64,000 nucleotides of DNA from Pontederia crassipes (lineage: Eukaryota > Streptophyta > Magnoliopsida > Commelinales > Pontederiaceae): assembly GCA_030549335.1 (NCBI GenBank), contig CM060194.1, positions 65,376,547-65,440,546 of the forward strand, in the 5' to 3' direction. A program made the position numbers and the translations under genes. Every line of letters starts with the position of its first letter. Position 1 is the first letter of the stretch. The notes beneath the pieces were generated by a model. It saw only the letters and a program-made list of their open reading frames with translations. It searched no databases and was not told the DNA's origin. Of this stretch, positions 37,010 through 49,619 are shown one piece after another.

Positions 37010-37446
37010 TTTAATCATATTTCGATCGTGCAACCGGACAAAGACTTGAAGATCCTGTTGAGATTCTTGCTGATGTTGTCAATTTAGATGAAGAGGTTCA
37101 CTTTGAAAATCATGATGATTTTGATATTAATAATTCTACACTTCACCAACCAACTAACAACTCTCCAGTTCCAAATCAATCTACATCTAGAGAGAGGAAG
37201 GCCAACACAGAGGATGCTTTCACGACCACTTTGGCTAATTCCATGAATAATTTTGGTGCTCTATGTGAGAACACGAGTCGTGGAATTCAAAATGTTGTAA
37301 TGAGCTTACAAATATCTCCAACTACTTTAACAATATCACCACTGTTAACGAATATCAGCAAAAAGTTTATGAGGGATTACTGGCTATTGAAGATTTAGGA
37401 CTGAGTGAATCACTGATGATTGATACTGGAGAGATCATTGCTTTAA
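37010..37446 (+). pseudogene. Remnant of a PIF/Harbinger Myb/SANT-like accessory protein (ORF1)
   Basis: From about 37040 a frame reads EDPVEILADVVNLDEEVHF and then a Ser/Asn-rich stretch. After a frame change it ends KVYEGLLAIEDLGLSESLMI. This composition, with a helical tail just before the stop, resembles the C-terminal part of the Myb/SANT-like proteins encoded by plant PIF/Harbinger elements. The nested MITE at 37447 interrupts it. The match is by eye and weak; frame breaks make it non-functional. Confidence 0.35.
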
Positions 37447-37764
37447 GGGCCTGTTTGACTAAGCTTATAAGCCACTTATAAGTTAGTTTACAAAAATCTC
37501 AGCGTTTGGTAACTTAAAAATCTGACTGATAAGGAGATATCAAATCTATTTATAAGTAAAAAAATAAATAAGCAGGGGGAGGAGTGCTTTTTTTTTAAAA
37601 AAATAAGTCAGGTAGTTGTCTCATAACTAACTAGTTGTTATTAATATAAGTAGTTTTATCTAAACGTGTAACTGCTTATTTTTAAAAATAAGTTTCAGCC
37701 AATAAAATACTTATCAGCACTTCAACTTATCAATTATTTTATATCAATTAAGCCAAACGGGGCC
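37447..37764. mobile_element. MITE nested in the Harbinger element, 318 bp
   Basis: The left end GGGCCTGTTTGACTAAGCTT pairs with the right end read on the minus strand, GGCCCCGTTTGGCTTAATTG. TAA flanks both sides (37444-37446 and 37765-37767). The subterminal pair TTATAAGTTAG/AACTTATCA adds to the inverted repeat. It sits inside the ORF1 remnant, so it inserted after the host element. Confidence 0.75.
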
Positions 37765-38280
37765 TAAGTCCATCCACTTTAAGCTACTTTTTTCATTGTT
37801 TACAAGTGCTAAAAAGACCTTTGTATGAAAGAAGCTCGGATTGATATGAGAGTAACTGAATTTAATATGAGAATTCGGCTGAATAAGAGAGTTTAGTTGA
37901 ATTTGATGAAAACAATTAGAAGACATTTGATTGTCTATTTAAATAAATGTTTTAGTTGAATTCGATTTCCTTTATGAATGACAAACATGTCTATATTTCT
38001 ATTGATCATCCTCTTTTTTATATTTCTTTAATATTTTATCAAATTTAACGGAGGACTAAAGTTTTAAATTTGTATTGAGGGTATTTTTAGTAAAAGGCAT
38101 GTATTGCCTAATAAATATGTCTTTATAACAAACATGGTAATATAAATTACCACTTATGTTACTAATGTTTGCCAAACACTATAATCTAATATTACCGGTA
38201 ATTTAATAGGTAGTAATCTATCTGTGTGATAATCTAAATTACAGGTATTTTTAAGAGGGAATGCGCCAAACGGCCCCTAA

Positions 38281-40119
38281 CTTCAATGATGAATAATTAT
38301 TATTTCTTGCAAAATAACTTTCTAACTCATAACAATAAGGAACAATAAATATATGACTTATAAGATACATTCTTTTATCTAGATCTTTTGTAAAATTTAA
38401 ATCAACTTATAGTTAATTGATCAACTAAATTTCTAACAAATTTAAACATACGTAAAATGTATCTCTTAAAATTCTAATATTTTTTTTAGTATTAGACATA
38501 TATTTACTAATAACACTAATAGCATGAAATATATTTGTCTAAAGCACTTTTTGGCATATAAAAAGTATAGTATTGAGTAAATCTGGTCAACACGTTAATA
38601 TACGTGTTTGATATTTCAAAGTAAAATTTAGAAGTTTGGGCCGGTGTCCGAGGCTTAAAGTGGCCCGTGAGTTGATTGAAACCCGTGAGAGATTTGACCC
38701 CTTTGACTCGATCAAATCGAATTCAACCCGGTCGAATCAATAGATTTGATTGACCCGGGCAGGTCAATTTCTAAAATGAAAAAAATGGAACATAAAAAAA
38801 TTATTAAAATATTTAGACATATTATATATATAATTAAAATTTATATTTCAATGTCCTATTATCACATATATTAAATTTTTTGATATTATTTTATTTATAA
38901 CTATCTCACAAGATTTTTTTATTTATGCTGATGACTTAATTTATGTTACTTTATTATAGCATTTAATCTGAATTATTTTATTTTACTTTATTATATTATG
39001 TTTTATATTTTTAATAAGATATTATATATTAATATTATTATAACAATCTCTTTAACTTATATTATTATTTTATTAATTTATATTATCTTTTTCGACCATC
39101 TGGTTCAATTCGGTCCAATCAGTCCGACCTGACCTAATGATCATTCGGATCGATGGTCGGACTGGGTCTTATAACATTGTGTGAAAGTACATATTTTATT
39201 CCTTCCATATACTCATTTATTTTAAATAAAAACTTTATTTAATTATTAAACATTGTATATTTTTTTATTTTCATTTATCACATATTTAATTATACTGACA
39301 ACCAAATATTTTTTCTTTTAAATTAATTAGTATTTTATATAAAATGTTTTTAAAACAATTTTATTATTATTTTGTATAAAATTTTATAAATTAATTATTA
39401 TGGATAAGAATGTATGATGTGTATAAGAATGATAATAAATAATATTCTTATATTTATTCTTGTTATTATATAAGTATACATTAGTTTAACCACTATGTTT
39501 ATCAAATATTTTTAAAAACAAATTATTATCCGCTATCCGTTGATAGTTAATCGTTATTTTCTAATCAAATTATTATCCTTTAATTAAACCATTATTGTCT
39601 AATCAAATCGTTAACTTTGTTAAACAGAGCCTATATTATTTCACACATGATGCTCTCATAAAATTTTTTTTTAACATATATCTTATGTCCTTATCTTACT
39701 ATGGTGAACGCGTTAAAAATTTGAAGTGTGCATATTTTGATAAAATACTTATAGGACTTTCTCGATATACTTATTTTGAACAAGAAACTACTCTTATCCC
39801 TAGAGTTTTCATCTTTATTTTTTTTTTTTGCAGTTTTATGATCCTTAATTTTGAGTTTAGAATTTAACTTATTGTTCAAAACATTTATTTCAAACATGTG
39901 TTATTAACGTATAACAATAAATAGATGATCGCTCACCAAGGCGATTTAGTTAAATACAAGAATACAAGTATGATATTTACCTTTCACTAAATCAATATTC
40001 AACATTAGAATCAAATTTTTTTATATCACCAACGAAAAAATTATTTAAGTTCATTCACAAACTTTTTTGTATGTCATACTTAACATCTTTACCTTCACAC
40101 GAAAACCTTCTAACTCTCT

Positions 40120-40120
<1 letters not shown>
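38281..40120. other. AT-rich intergenic DNA with GC-rich islands
   Basis: Short islands of CCCGG/GGTC-type motifs lie at 38635-38770 and 39095-39175. The second ends GGGTCTTATAACATTG, similar to the terminus of the 19800-20469 MITE, but I found no matching left end. The rest is featureless. Confidence 0.35.
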
Positions 40121-40122
<2 letters not shown>

Positions 40123-40189
<67 letters not shown>

Positions 40190-40194
40190 ATATG

Positions 40195-40228
<34 letters not shown>

Positions 40229-40283
40229 TGTATGTATGTATGTATGTATATATATATATATTTGTGTGTGTATGTATGTATGT
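40123..40283. repeat. Compound TA / TATG microsatellite
   Basis: A TA run (40123-40176) grades into TATATG, then TATG repeats (to about 40248), a second TA run and a TGTG/TATG tail. Poly Tyr-Ile frames on both strands are artefacts. Confidence 0.95.
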
Positions 40284-40429
40284 ACATATAGATCAACATC
40301 TAAAAACACGATCTTTACATATTTGCTCAAATTCAAGAATACATATAATAGTAGTATGTTTTACAATTGCAAATAATACATCATAAAAATCAACACCTTA
40401 TTTGATTGTAACATTTTATGTTTCTATAC

Positions 40430-42060
40430 TTAGTGTCTTCATTATTCTAACATTATTTTCCTTGAACACTCATTCATAAGCAATAATTTTTTTATTGATT
40501 AGTGGCTTCACAAGATGCCAAGTGTTATTCTTTATAGTAATTTTATTTTTTTTCTTACATTGCAATTAAACATTTATTGTCATCAGGACTTTGAATAGCT
40601 TTAAAATATGTAAAAAAATAAGGTGATTCAATATTCTTAATAACACTTAATGATAGTCCAACAAATATTAAAAATTGAGTATTTGAGGTGCTTTTTATTT
40701 CTGTCCTCTATTCATCACGAGTGAATGAGTATTATTGATGAGTTTAGTGTGATGTTTGTACTTTAAACGAAAATTTATATATGAAAATAATTTTTACATA
40801 AAAAAATTGAGAGTTTCAGCACCATTCTCTTCAAAACTTCGGTTTTTTTATATCATTAATAGCAAACAAATAATTTCTTAATTGAAGCATTACAAATTGA
40901 TCAAAAGAAACATATATACTCATAATAATTTTTTAGACAACACAATCTATAACTTTTAATATCAAATTGATGACCAAGGAATAAGTACTTATAACTCTAG
41001 CAGTGACAGAGCTAGCATTAAAAGTTGGGAAAGGGGAGGGGGGAGGGGGGAGGGGCAATATACATATATGCACTATATTTTTTTTCTTATACTATTATAT
41101 ATAAATATGTATAGGGTTAAAAATCTCCACACACACGCACAAAAACCCTCTAGCTCCATCCGTGAACTCTATGTTCAAAATTTTCTTAAATATTAGTAAT
41201 TAAGATTAATAATTTTAGCAATTTTCAAGTCTAAAGATTGACGAGGACATCAATTAACTAAGTGACATGTTATATTGATAGTTTCCATCCAAAATTCTGT
41301 ACACATTATTGTATTATAACATGTACCAATTTCTCTTTAGTAGGATTCTGTTCATTTTTTTAGTAACATTGTTCTGCTGTGAAGTCCTAACAACTATGTC
41401 ATACCTAGTAGCAAAGTTGGGAAGGAAGGTGAGTGCACTAGAGCTTTAACAAAAAACATAAAAAAGCTTAATAATAAGATGGGCAATAAGATTCAACCTC
41501 AGGCATAGACTCAATGCAACATACTACCATCATGACAACATGACACTAGTGAAATCATATTTAGTGCTTAACTAATATTTTAGTGCTTGGGCATAACTCC
41601 ATAGACACGAACCTATCTGTGTCTTTTGAATAATTGAATATATTATCAATTATATATCTCTTAACAACTTTTGTATCTCCAATGAAGTCTTCCACAATTC
41701 AAATGTATAAATACATCATTTTGCATTTGAAAAATGCACCTTGAGTTTTCTAAAGAAATCAACAATGAAATGTAACTAAGTATTTATTTCCTCCTTCCAA
41801 AAGAATTTGAGAAGGACCTCACAAATTCAAATGAATATAATAGAGCTCCTTTTGTAAGAACTAAAACGAACTCTTTTTTATTTTCAAACATGAAATGCTC
41901 ACATAAATCTAACTTTTAACCTTTGCACATAGGAGGAGATTTTTATTATTTAGAATTTGTGTCTTTTTCTTTCATATGGTCCAAGCACATGTGTCGTAAT
42001 TTTGTGAACTAGATAGGACTTTTGTTGAGCATGTCTCAATCAAACTTTGAAGAAACATAC
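40430..42060 (-). pseudogene. Decayed Ty1/copia polyprotein fragment
   Basis: Read on the minus strand, fragments in shifting frames follow the copia order. A GAG-pre-integrase piece lies near 41990-41900 (HKITTHVLGPYERK). Integrase pieces are near 41850 (KGALLYSFEFVRSFSNSFG, then KYLVTF) and 41700 (WKTSLEIQKLLRDI). The integrase motif equivalent to TPQQNGVAERMNRTLLE is near 41380-41330 (TSQQNNVTKKMNRILLKR). The start of reverse transcriptase is near 40565-40470 (KNNTWHLVKPLINKKII). Many stops and frameshifts interrupt it and I could not define LTRs, so this is an old relic. The match is by motif recognition. Confidence 0.7.
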
Positions 42061-42299
42061 AAGTTTCAATATAAAAAGCAAGAAATCTCCGTTCTAACAC
42101 GACTTTTCATTTTACAATCATTTTAGCCTAGTACATTAAGGAATTGAAATAAATTATCTTTCGAAATTACTTCATGCAAGTAAACAAAACTAAAAACTTA
42201 GTTACAAATTACAAATTTTACTTGAAGTGGCCTCAAGAACGACAACATGTTAGCTATTGATATATGTAAATAAATAACAACATTTTCATAATGGAATCG

Positions 42300-44880
42300 A
42301 ATGAAAGTTACATTTTGATCAGTTCAATTGAGTTCAAACGGATTGAATCAAATTTTATTAAAATAATTTTAATTTTAATAATCTTGAATAGAAATATAAT
42401 AAGTAATACAATATAATATACAAATAATAAAACACTAGTAATAATAAATTAATGTGAAAATATCATTTATTATCTGTTAATAATTAATTCTTATCTAGGA
42501 TTACAATAAGAGACTCAGATATATTATCATTATGTCAGTATTAATTCTTAACACTAGTGATACAATATTAATCTATTTTATTATGATTCATTCTTAATTT
42601 TTTGTTACTTTAATTGTTGTTCTCCTCTCATAATTATTTTTTAAAAAGTTAAATTTTTTTCAATGATTTATCATGCAACATTTTTTGCTTCTTGAAAATA
42701 AAATTCTTGAAATTTACATAAAGTTTCACCTTATTTTTTTATCTCTATTTAAAATTTAAAGATGACTATTTTTTTTCAAATTATCCGAAACTTTGCCCAA
42801 AATTTGGATGACTAATAAATCACCATCATCATCATCCCATTAGTTATTTTTCTCTTATGAAATTTTACTATATTTTCTTACTATATTACTTTTATTAAAT
42901 ATTATGTTTCCTTTTTTCCTATTAATTTTTAAATCTCTTATGATTTGAGGTTCTTGCTTTCATCAAATTTTTTGTGTTCTTTTTTCCTATTAAGAGCTTT
43001 CAAATTTTATTTTAATAATTTTCATTTTCTTTCATATGTTTTTCAAATAAAAAATATAAAATCATATTGAAATAGAATTTTTGGTTGAACACTATTTTCT
43101 GAGTTCATACAGATTTTTTTTTACTAAAATCGATTTCTTGCATGAACTCAGATCGTACCAACAATTGTCGTCATTGAACTAGTACTGAATGATCCATTGG
43201 AACTCCCAAAAGCATTAATGAATAATTTTCATTATTCTGTAGGGTTAATTTTTTTGTAATAAGCTGATATGTAGTGAGTGTTTCCTTTTTGTCTTCTATG
43301 CCTTGTACCGAATTAGCTTTCTGGGTCTAAGTCCACGAGTGCATGAAAGTTAATAGTTTGATCTTTGATTTTTATATTTCACAACTTATTGAAAATTTAG
43401 TTATTTATTTATTTACTTATTGTTCTTGCATGAATAAATTTGTACATTTTCGACATATAAGCTAAAATGGAGTATTAAATTCTATGACGAAGCTCATCTA
43501 ACTTCATAGCACTTCGACAAACCAACGCTGAGACTAAGTCCATTGAACCAACAAAGATCTTTCATTCATTAATTAAGGATGATTGACACAATATGATATT
43601 TAGATTGTGTTCTAAGGCCACTGGGTGCTTAAGTTTTGTTATCGGTCCATATTGGATTCTTAAAATTATTATTTTAATCAAAATTTATTCATATCGTTAT
43701 CGTCCAAATACCAAATTACTCAAATATTAATAATTTTAAATATCAATAAGTCTCCATAAAAAAATATATGTTATTCGTTAAGGGACTGTTTGGTTAGAGG
43801 ATATCTTTTAAAAAATAATAAATTTATTCTAAAGAATATAATGTTATAATTATATTCTTATTATACTTCTTGTTTGATTGAAAAAGAATATATTTTATAA
43901 TAAAAATATTTTATTATAAATAGTTTACATTTATTATTGTTATTATTATAAAATTATAATATAATAATGCATAGTTAAATAATAAAAAAATGAAAATGCA
44001 AAAGAATATATGTATTTTGTTGTTTTAGCATAACATATATATATATTCTGTTAGAGGGATTAAAAACGGTGGTTTCACACTTTTTAGGTGGTTTCAAAAA
44101 AAAAGTTTGACCTTTATTTTTTCAGAATAAAAATATCTTTATTATATTTTAAAATTTATTTTTCTCAATTTTAAACCAAAGGCGAAACCGACATGGATTT
44201 ACATTTTGTTCAACAAGATAAACAAAAGTGATCTTTTACTTCGCAGTGGAATTGATTGTGGGACTTAAGTGAACGATCTCGCTTAGATATGAGTTATAAG
44301 TTCCAAATATATATATGTATATATTGCTCATGTGGTGGAGCAATAAAAAGTTGTCACGGTGGACAATTAATTGTTCTGAGCACCACAGTCAAATAACTTA
44401 CTTTTGTTGAATATATGTATATGCTTTTGACGATATCATAAAGCATGTTTCCACAGGCAAATTCATTACGAAATGACCGCAATTGTGAAAATAAAAAATC
44501 AATACCTTTGTCATTAATTGTGTTGTTCGCCTCCTCAAGAATCCAAGTAGCATCTGTCATGCATTTAATTACGAGAAAAAAAGAAATCAAAGCAGAAAAA
44601 AAGGAAGAATAAAATGACGATGCACCAAACTCGTTAAACACGGAACGGCAACGTGAACTTGCATGTGAAAAAGATAAAAAGAATAAAAAGAAAAAAAAAT
44701 CGTGACCTTTCTCCGCGTACCTGCCCCGTTTTATCCATTTTTTTTTTTTGCACGATTTTTTTTTCGGTTCAGATTTGGCGTGGGAAAAAAATTTCACAGT
44801 CACGGGATCACATATCGATCAAAGAATAACATTTTACAACATGTTCTTGTAAAAATTTTACAGAATCAGAGCGGACGACC
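42300..44880. other. AT-rich intergenic DNA; one lone Harbinger-like end
   Basis: No gene recognised. At 43778-43792, TAAGGGACTGTTTGG looks like a PIF/Harbinger terminus with its TAA target, but no partner end is found nearby. The minus-strand frame around 44354-44803 matches nothing I know. Confidence 0.4.
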
Positions 44881-44884
44881 TTGA

Positions 44885-45300
44885 GTTCTTGAGAAGGAAG
44901 AGCTCAACCTAGGGCACGGGAGAGCGGCGGCTATGATCTCACGTCGAAGAAAGAAGAACGCGGGGCGATCTCGACCTAGGGCACGTGCGGTGGCGGCGAT
45001 AACCTCGTGGCAGCGGCGAACGGCGGCGACGATGACCTCGTGGCAGCGGCGGCGGCGGTGGGCAGGCGGGCGGGCGATCATCGCGAGTGAGCAGCAGCGG
45101 CAGTGGCGGGCGGGCGATCATCGCGAGTGAGCGGCAGTGCGATGCGGGCCAATCCTCGTGAGGGAGGATGAGCTTCGCGCGGTGCAGGCCGATCATTGTG
45201 CAGGGCGATGGTTGCGCGGGAGGAGCAACGTCGCATGATAGGGATGACGAGCAGCATCGTGTGGCGGGGAAGGACGCTGGGGCATCGCACGGCGGGGAAA
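44885..45300. repeat. GC-rich minisatellite-like block
   Basis: An abrupt GC-rich island in AT-rich DNA, built from imperfect copies of GCGATGACCTCGTGGCAGCG and GGGCGATCATCGCGAGTGAG (the latter twice at about 45070-45130), with GGCGG runs. Open frames exist in several phases because the block lacks stops. No protein is recognised. Confidence 0.6.
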
Positions 45301-45435
45301 GAAAAAAAAGATGAAAAGGCACTCATGCCGAACACATCGAACCAGAAAAAAAACATGGCGCGTACGCCCGTGAACTGCAAAAAAAAAAAAATAGCACCCG
45401 TCGGATGTAGATGGGGGGAGGACCTCGTTAAATCC

Positions 45436-45436
<1 letters not shown>

Positions 45437-45461
<25 letters not shown>
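45437..45461. repeat. TA dinucleotide microsatellite
   Basis: Perfect TA run of about 25 bp. Confidence 0.9.
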
Positions 45462-45466
<5 letters not shown>

Positions 45467-45914
45467 TGTACTTAAATATTTTAAAAGTTAAAACTTATTA
45501 ATCTCATGTAATCATTTAATTTAATTAATTAAGACTTAAGAGTGAAGACATATCAATTCAAAGTATCCTGTCAAATTAATTTTTAAATATATCTGTGTTT
45601 ATGTTTCGCAAATTTTAGTATTTTATAATATCCCTTTTATTTTAACTTAATCATAATAATATTTTCAATAAGAACAACATAGTTAAAATGCGTTAGACGT
45701 TAATAACTAATTTATTTGAAGTGTTATTTTAGACACAACAAAAGTGACGCTAAAACGTAAATAAAAATAGACACAAGAAAAATACGATAAGGGGTAAAAT
45801 CACCTAAAAATATTAGCTTCGAGTGGCAATAACATTTTTTAGGCACAATTGTTGAGCAAAATTTTTATTCCATTCTTTTAAAATTTTGCCCAATAAATTT
45901 TAAATATTATATTT

Positions 45915-46895
45915 GGATGATACAAATCTTAAAAGAATGAAATTATATTTAAAATGTCAAAAAAATTATAAATAAAGATGAGTTACTTCATGCACTAAAT
46001 TTTCAATTAATATTTATCTATGTTTTTATGAGATTTATATTAATATGTGAATATAAAAATTATAGATAATTTTCTTATTTTTATAAAGAATTAAGAATGA
46101 TCTAATTTGGATAATCACATAAAAAAATATGCTTAAACAAATGAACTTGAAAAGTTCAAATTGAATTTAATATTTTTATGTACTAAATTTACACTTAATA
46201 TTTGAGTATTTTGTCATGAGTTTGGAATAAAAAGATTATAAAACTTATAGATAATTATCTTATATTTTTAGAAAATTATGAATCATCTCATTTGAATAAT
46301 CGTATAAAAAGTTATGCTAATACAAGTGAAGGTCAACAAGTTCTATTTGAAGTTGCTATTTTTATGTGTTAAATTTACAGTTAATATTTGATTATTTTAT
46401 CAATAGATTTGGGATAAGAGGTGAATATAAAAGTTGTAAATACAATTATTAGCTTTTCATAGAATCAAATATCATCTCATTTGGATACTGATATGAAAAG
46501 TTATGTATAAAGAGTAAATGTCTAAAATATTTTATTTAAAATGGGCAACTTTGTGTACTGAAGTTTGAATTAATATTTGACTATAATCTGATTAGATAAA
46601 TGATGAATATTAAAATTGTAGATAATTCTATTAGCTTTTCAGATAATAAGAAATTATTTCATTTGGATACTTGTATTAAAAATTATGTATAAAAGAGTAA
46701 ATGTCTAAAAGATTTAATTTGAAATTGATAACTTTATGCATTGAAATTGAATATTTGACTATGATATCATTAGAGTTTGAATAAATGATAAATATCGAGG
46801 TCGTAAAGAATTATGTTATCTTTACATAGAATTAAAAATCATCTCATTTGAATAATTATGTAAAACAGTTATATATAAAAGAGTGCAGATCTATG
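45915..46895 (+). repeat. Diverged tandem repeat, period about 185 bp, five copies
   Basis: The anchor ATCTCATTTGGATA recurs at about 46099, 46284, 46473, 46655 and 46840 (spacings 185, 189, 182, 185). Each copy also carries AAAAGTTATG, GTCTAAAA and TTAATATTTGACTAT. Copies differ by many substitutions, so the array is old. The related LTR at 28967 has a single unit. Confidence 0.8.
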
Positions 46896-47469
46896 AGGCT
46901 ATTGATGATAAAACGGACGATAGAAAATTTTTCAGTCAACTGCTGGAGATAAAAATGGGCGCTCGAAAATGTTGGCGCAGCGATCGCAAATGTTCGAGAC
47001 TTCAGTATTTTTATAACGATCATCCAAAACTTCAACGAGCTCTCGAAAGTTGTCTATAACAGCTATATTTCAACGACTAATTTTAAAATGGACATTCAGA
47101 ACTAAAAACGAACGTCCATTTTAATGCAAAAAAGTACAAAATGGTTAGTTTTGAATACCAACGAATAGAGAAAGATTAAAGGCTATAAAATGGGCTCAAA
47201 ATATATCAAGAAGAACTAAGACTTCTTAGAAAAAGATAGATAAACATTTGTTTTCATCCAAGAAGTCATCTTAAGCTCAAAGTTACAAAATTTCTAATTT
47301 CTTTCGCTCGTACTTTTTGTGTGAGATTCCAAATTATAAAAGTGAGATTGTGAAGTGTTATTGTGATATTATAATAATTGTTTAACTCCCAAGTGAAATT
47401 AAAGAGGTTTTGTCTTATCTCTTGAGCGAAAAAATGGGTGAAAGCTTACGGATGAATGATGTGTGTCTT

Positions 47470-49235
47470 TGTAACACCCCGAAATTCGATCCGCCACGTA
47501 GCGCGATCTCCTCTCGTGCGCTATCCTATTTTTCTCTTTATTTTGACTCTTTTGTTGATCTAAATAGTTACGGAAAGTGACACGTAAGCGGAAGACTTGT
47601 CAATAAAATAGTACAATAATGAAGGGGGAATGCGGAAGCAAAAAGGAATAAAATACAACAAACTATCTCGATATAAAGCATAGTGCGGAAGCAAAAAGAT
47701 ACATCACATAGTTTCATGTCTGAAGTGGTAAAGGTAAAAGTATGAGTATTAAACATAAAAATGACGACGGTCAAACATGACCTGATAAGACCCATCCAGA
47801 TAGCAGATAAACATACTACTCATACTAGACATGACCATAACCATATGCGCATGCCACCCATAGCGAAGTCTTTGTGCACACACCATCACATCACGAGCAA
47901 CCATCATGTGCCTGTGGGGATCACACAGAGGAGCAAGCTCAATCGTTAGCATAAAGCTAAATGTGAGTTCATATAGGTCATTAGTAAAACAGTCGCCCAT
48001 TATAAGTCAAAACAGTCGACCATTAGTAAAACAGTCGCCCATTATAAGTCAAAATCAACGGTCGTCTGATAAGATAAAATGGATGCCCATTTATCAATCT
48101 TTCGGTCGACCGAAAAGGTAGCGGTCAACCGCAGTCAACCATTTGATGCTCGTTCTTTATTCATTTCATAATCATACTTTCGGTCGACCATGAGGAAATT
48201 TGTCGACTGTTATGAACAGTGTCATCTTCTCCGTCGACGATCAGTCGGATTTCTTCGTCGACGATTGGAAGTTATTCCGGCGAGGAGACCTAGAACGATC
48301 GATCGTTAATGATATCGGTCGCCCGATTGGTCATGTCGCCATTGTTGAGTCTCGACATTTTCCAATTCGATCGTCCGAAAGGATATCGGACTTCCGTTCT
48401 GGTCTATAATGGTCGACCATTATAGAAGCACTCGCTCGTTATGGTTATGACAACGCTCTTGCTGAATTGAATCGGATGTCCGAAATGATATCGATCGATC
48501 ATTTTTGTTCGTCAGAAAGTTAAATCCTCAAATTTTCAATTAATTTTCACTACGAACAATCCTAAATTTGTACCAACATGATTCCTAGCATTTTTAATGC
48601 TTCATGAATGTATTCTAATCATATATTTCATACTTAAATCATACTTTCGCAAAATGGATTATTCTTCATATGCACAAGTCATAACATCACGAAATCATTC
48701 AGTATTATCATGGAATCATAAAGAAACTGATCAACATCATTGCTCTAACTATATAACGTGATTTCTAATCATTCTATCATGAATTTTAAACTAAATCAAG
48801 TCCTTAAAGCATGCAAATCCCTCTAGAATCAACCCATGACTCAGATTCCGAACAACACACCTTAACGCCTATGAAATTGCGGTTCGTCCTCACGATGTTT
48901 GTCCTCGGTCACCAACTGCTGCCCGCTGCTATCTCCGACGTTGTCCGCGCCAGAAATCGTTGCCGGAGTGCCTCTGCCAGCTGTTGTCCGTGCACGTCGG
49001 AGGAGGAAAACAGAGGGTGTGAGAGAGAGACGAGAGGGAAAATGTGAGAAGGAGAGAGAGCAGGGGGTTTATGGTGATGCATGTGTCTCTTGCTCTTCCC
49101 ATGTCGTGAATTGCTAGCCATTGAAGAGGGGAGAGGAATGGAGAGCAGGTGAAGAAGAGGAAGAGGGAAGGCTCGGCCGTTCCTCTTCATCTTCATCTTC
49201 TTTTTTTCTTTTTTTTTGAACTGAGAGGCGCTACT
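47470..49235 (-). mobile_element. Solo-LTR-like repeat, 1766 bp, nested in the copia-type LTR
   Basis: The left edge TGTAACACCCCGAAATTCGA is a classic gypsy-type LTR edge. The right edge GGCGCTACT is a decayed form of the complementary GGTGTTACA. A perfect 5-bp duplication GTCTT flanks it (47465-47469 and 49236-49240). The orientation follows from a splice-like GATCCCCACAGG segment near the edge that would be its 3' end on the minus strand. Inside are many GGTCGACC and TCGACGA motifs (48000-48500). No protein-coding sequence is recognised. Confidence 0.65.
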
Positions 49236-49619
49236 GTCTTACCTCTTGAAATAGAGAAATGACAAGAGTTGTAAATGATTTCTTCTTTGTCCTATTTGGA
49301 ACGAAAGAAGGATATTAATAATCTCTAACGATCTCAAAATCGAGAAGTTAGAACAGGAACGTATGCTAAAGTGTGGTCGAACTTCGTCAACAAATCACAT
49401 TACATCTTGTGCTTATTTTTCTCTCTCCCTCTCCTTCTTACTCTATTATGCATGTGATTTAATTGTTATCGTATTAGTTTAAATATTAACTAATCAAGCT
49501 TTCACGATGATTTTTATTTATTCAAGAGTGTTAAATTAAATAAAAAGTAACCCTACCAAAATAGTGCTTACATAAAAAGTTAGATTTTTCGTAACCAGAG
49601 CACAAAGATGGTTCTTTAC

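Larger units (their letters stand above)
36399..38277 (+). mobile_element. PIF/Harbinger element, 1879 bp
   Basis: The left end AGGACTGTTTGG pairs with the right end read on the minus strand, GGGGCCGTTTGG. Each is flanked by TAA (36396-36398 and 38278-38280), the 3-bp target of PIF/Harbinger. Both subterminal regions carry ATTACCGGTAAT-like palindromes and GGTAATNTAAATTACC motifs. The interior has a decayed protein-coding stretch on the plus strand and a second MITE. Confidence 0.75.
45850..49600 (+). mobile_element. Copia-type LTR, expanded and interrupted
   Basis: It begins TGTTGAGCAAAATTTTTATT, like the start of the 28967-30145 LTR. It shares later landmarks with that copy: the CATCTCATTTGAATAAT block before AGAGTGCAGATC, a CTTATCTCTTGAGCG-type segment near 47415, and a closing region near 49500 (CAAGCTTTCACGATGATTTT). 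It differs by a five-copy tandem expansion (45915-46895) and by the insertion of another LTR (47470-49235). The right end is eroded, somewhere in 49575-49610; no clear target duplication is seen. Confidence 0.55.

Noticed and set aside
40051..40376. Overlapping frames on both strands of Tyr-Ile and Thr-His repeats
   Set aside because: Pure translation of TA and TATG microsatellites.
44354..44803. 149-aa minus-strand frame
   Set aside because: Low-complexity Lys/Phe runs with no recognisable domain; one stretch (MTDATWILEEANNTINDK) followed by a GT could be an exon but nothing supports it.
44933..45380. Several Arg/Ala/Pro-rich frames in a GC-rich island
   Set aside because: Open in many phases because the repeats lack stop codons; no protein family resemblance.
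45850..46900. Possible CRISPR-like array
   Set aside because: Units are contiguous and diverged with no spacer/repeat alternation; this is plant nuclear DNA and the array lies in an LTR.
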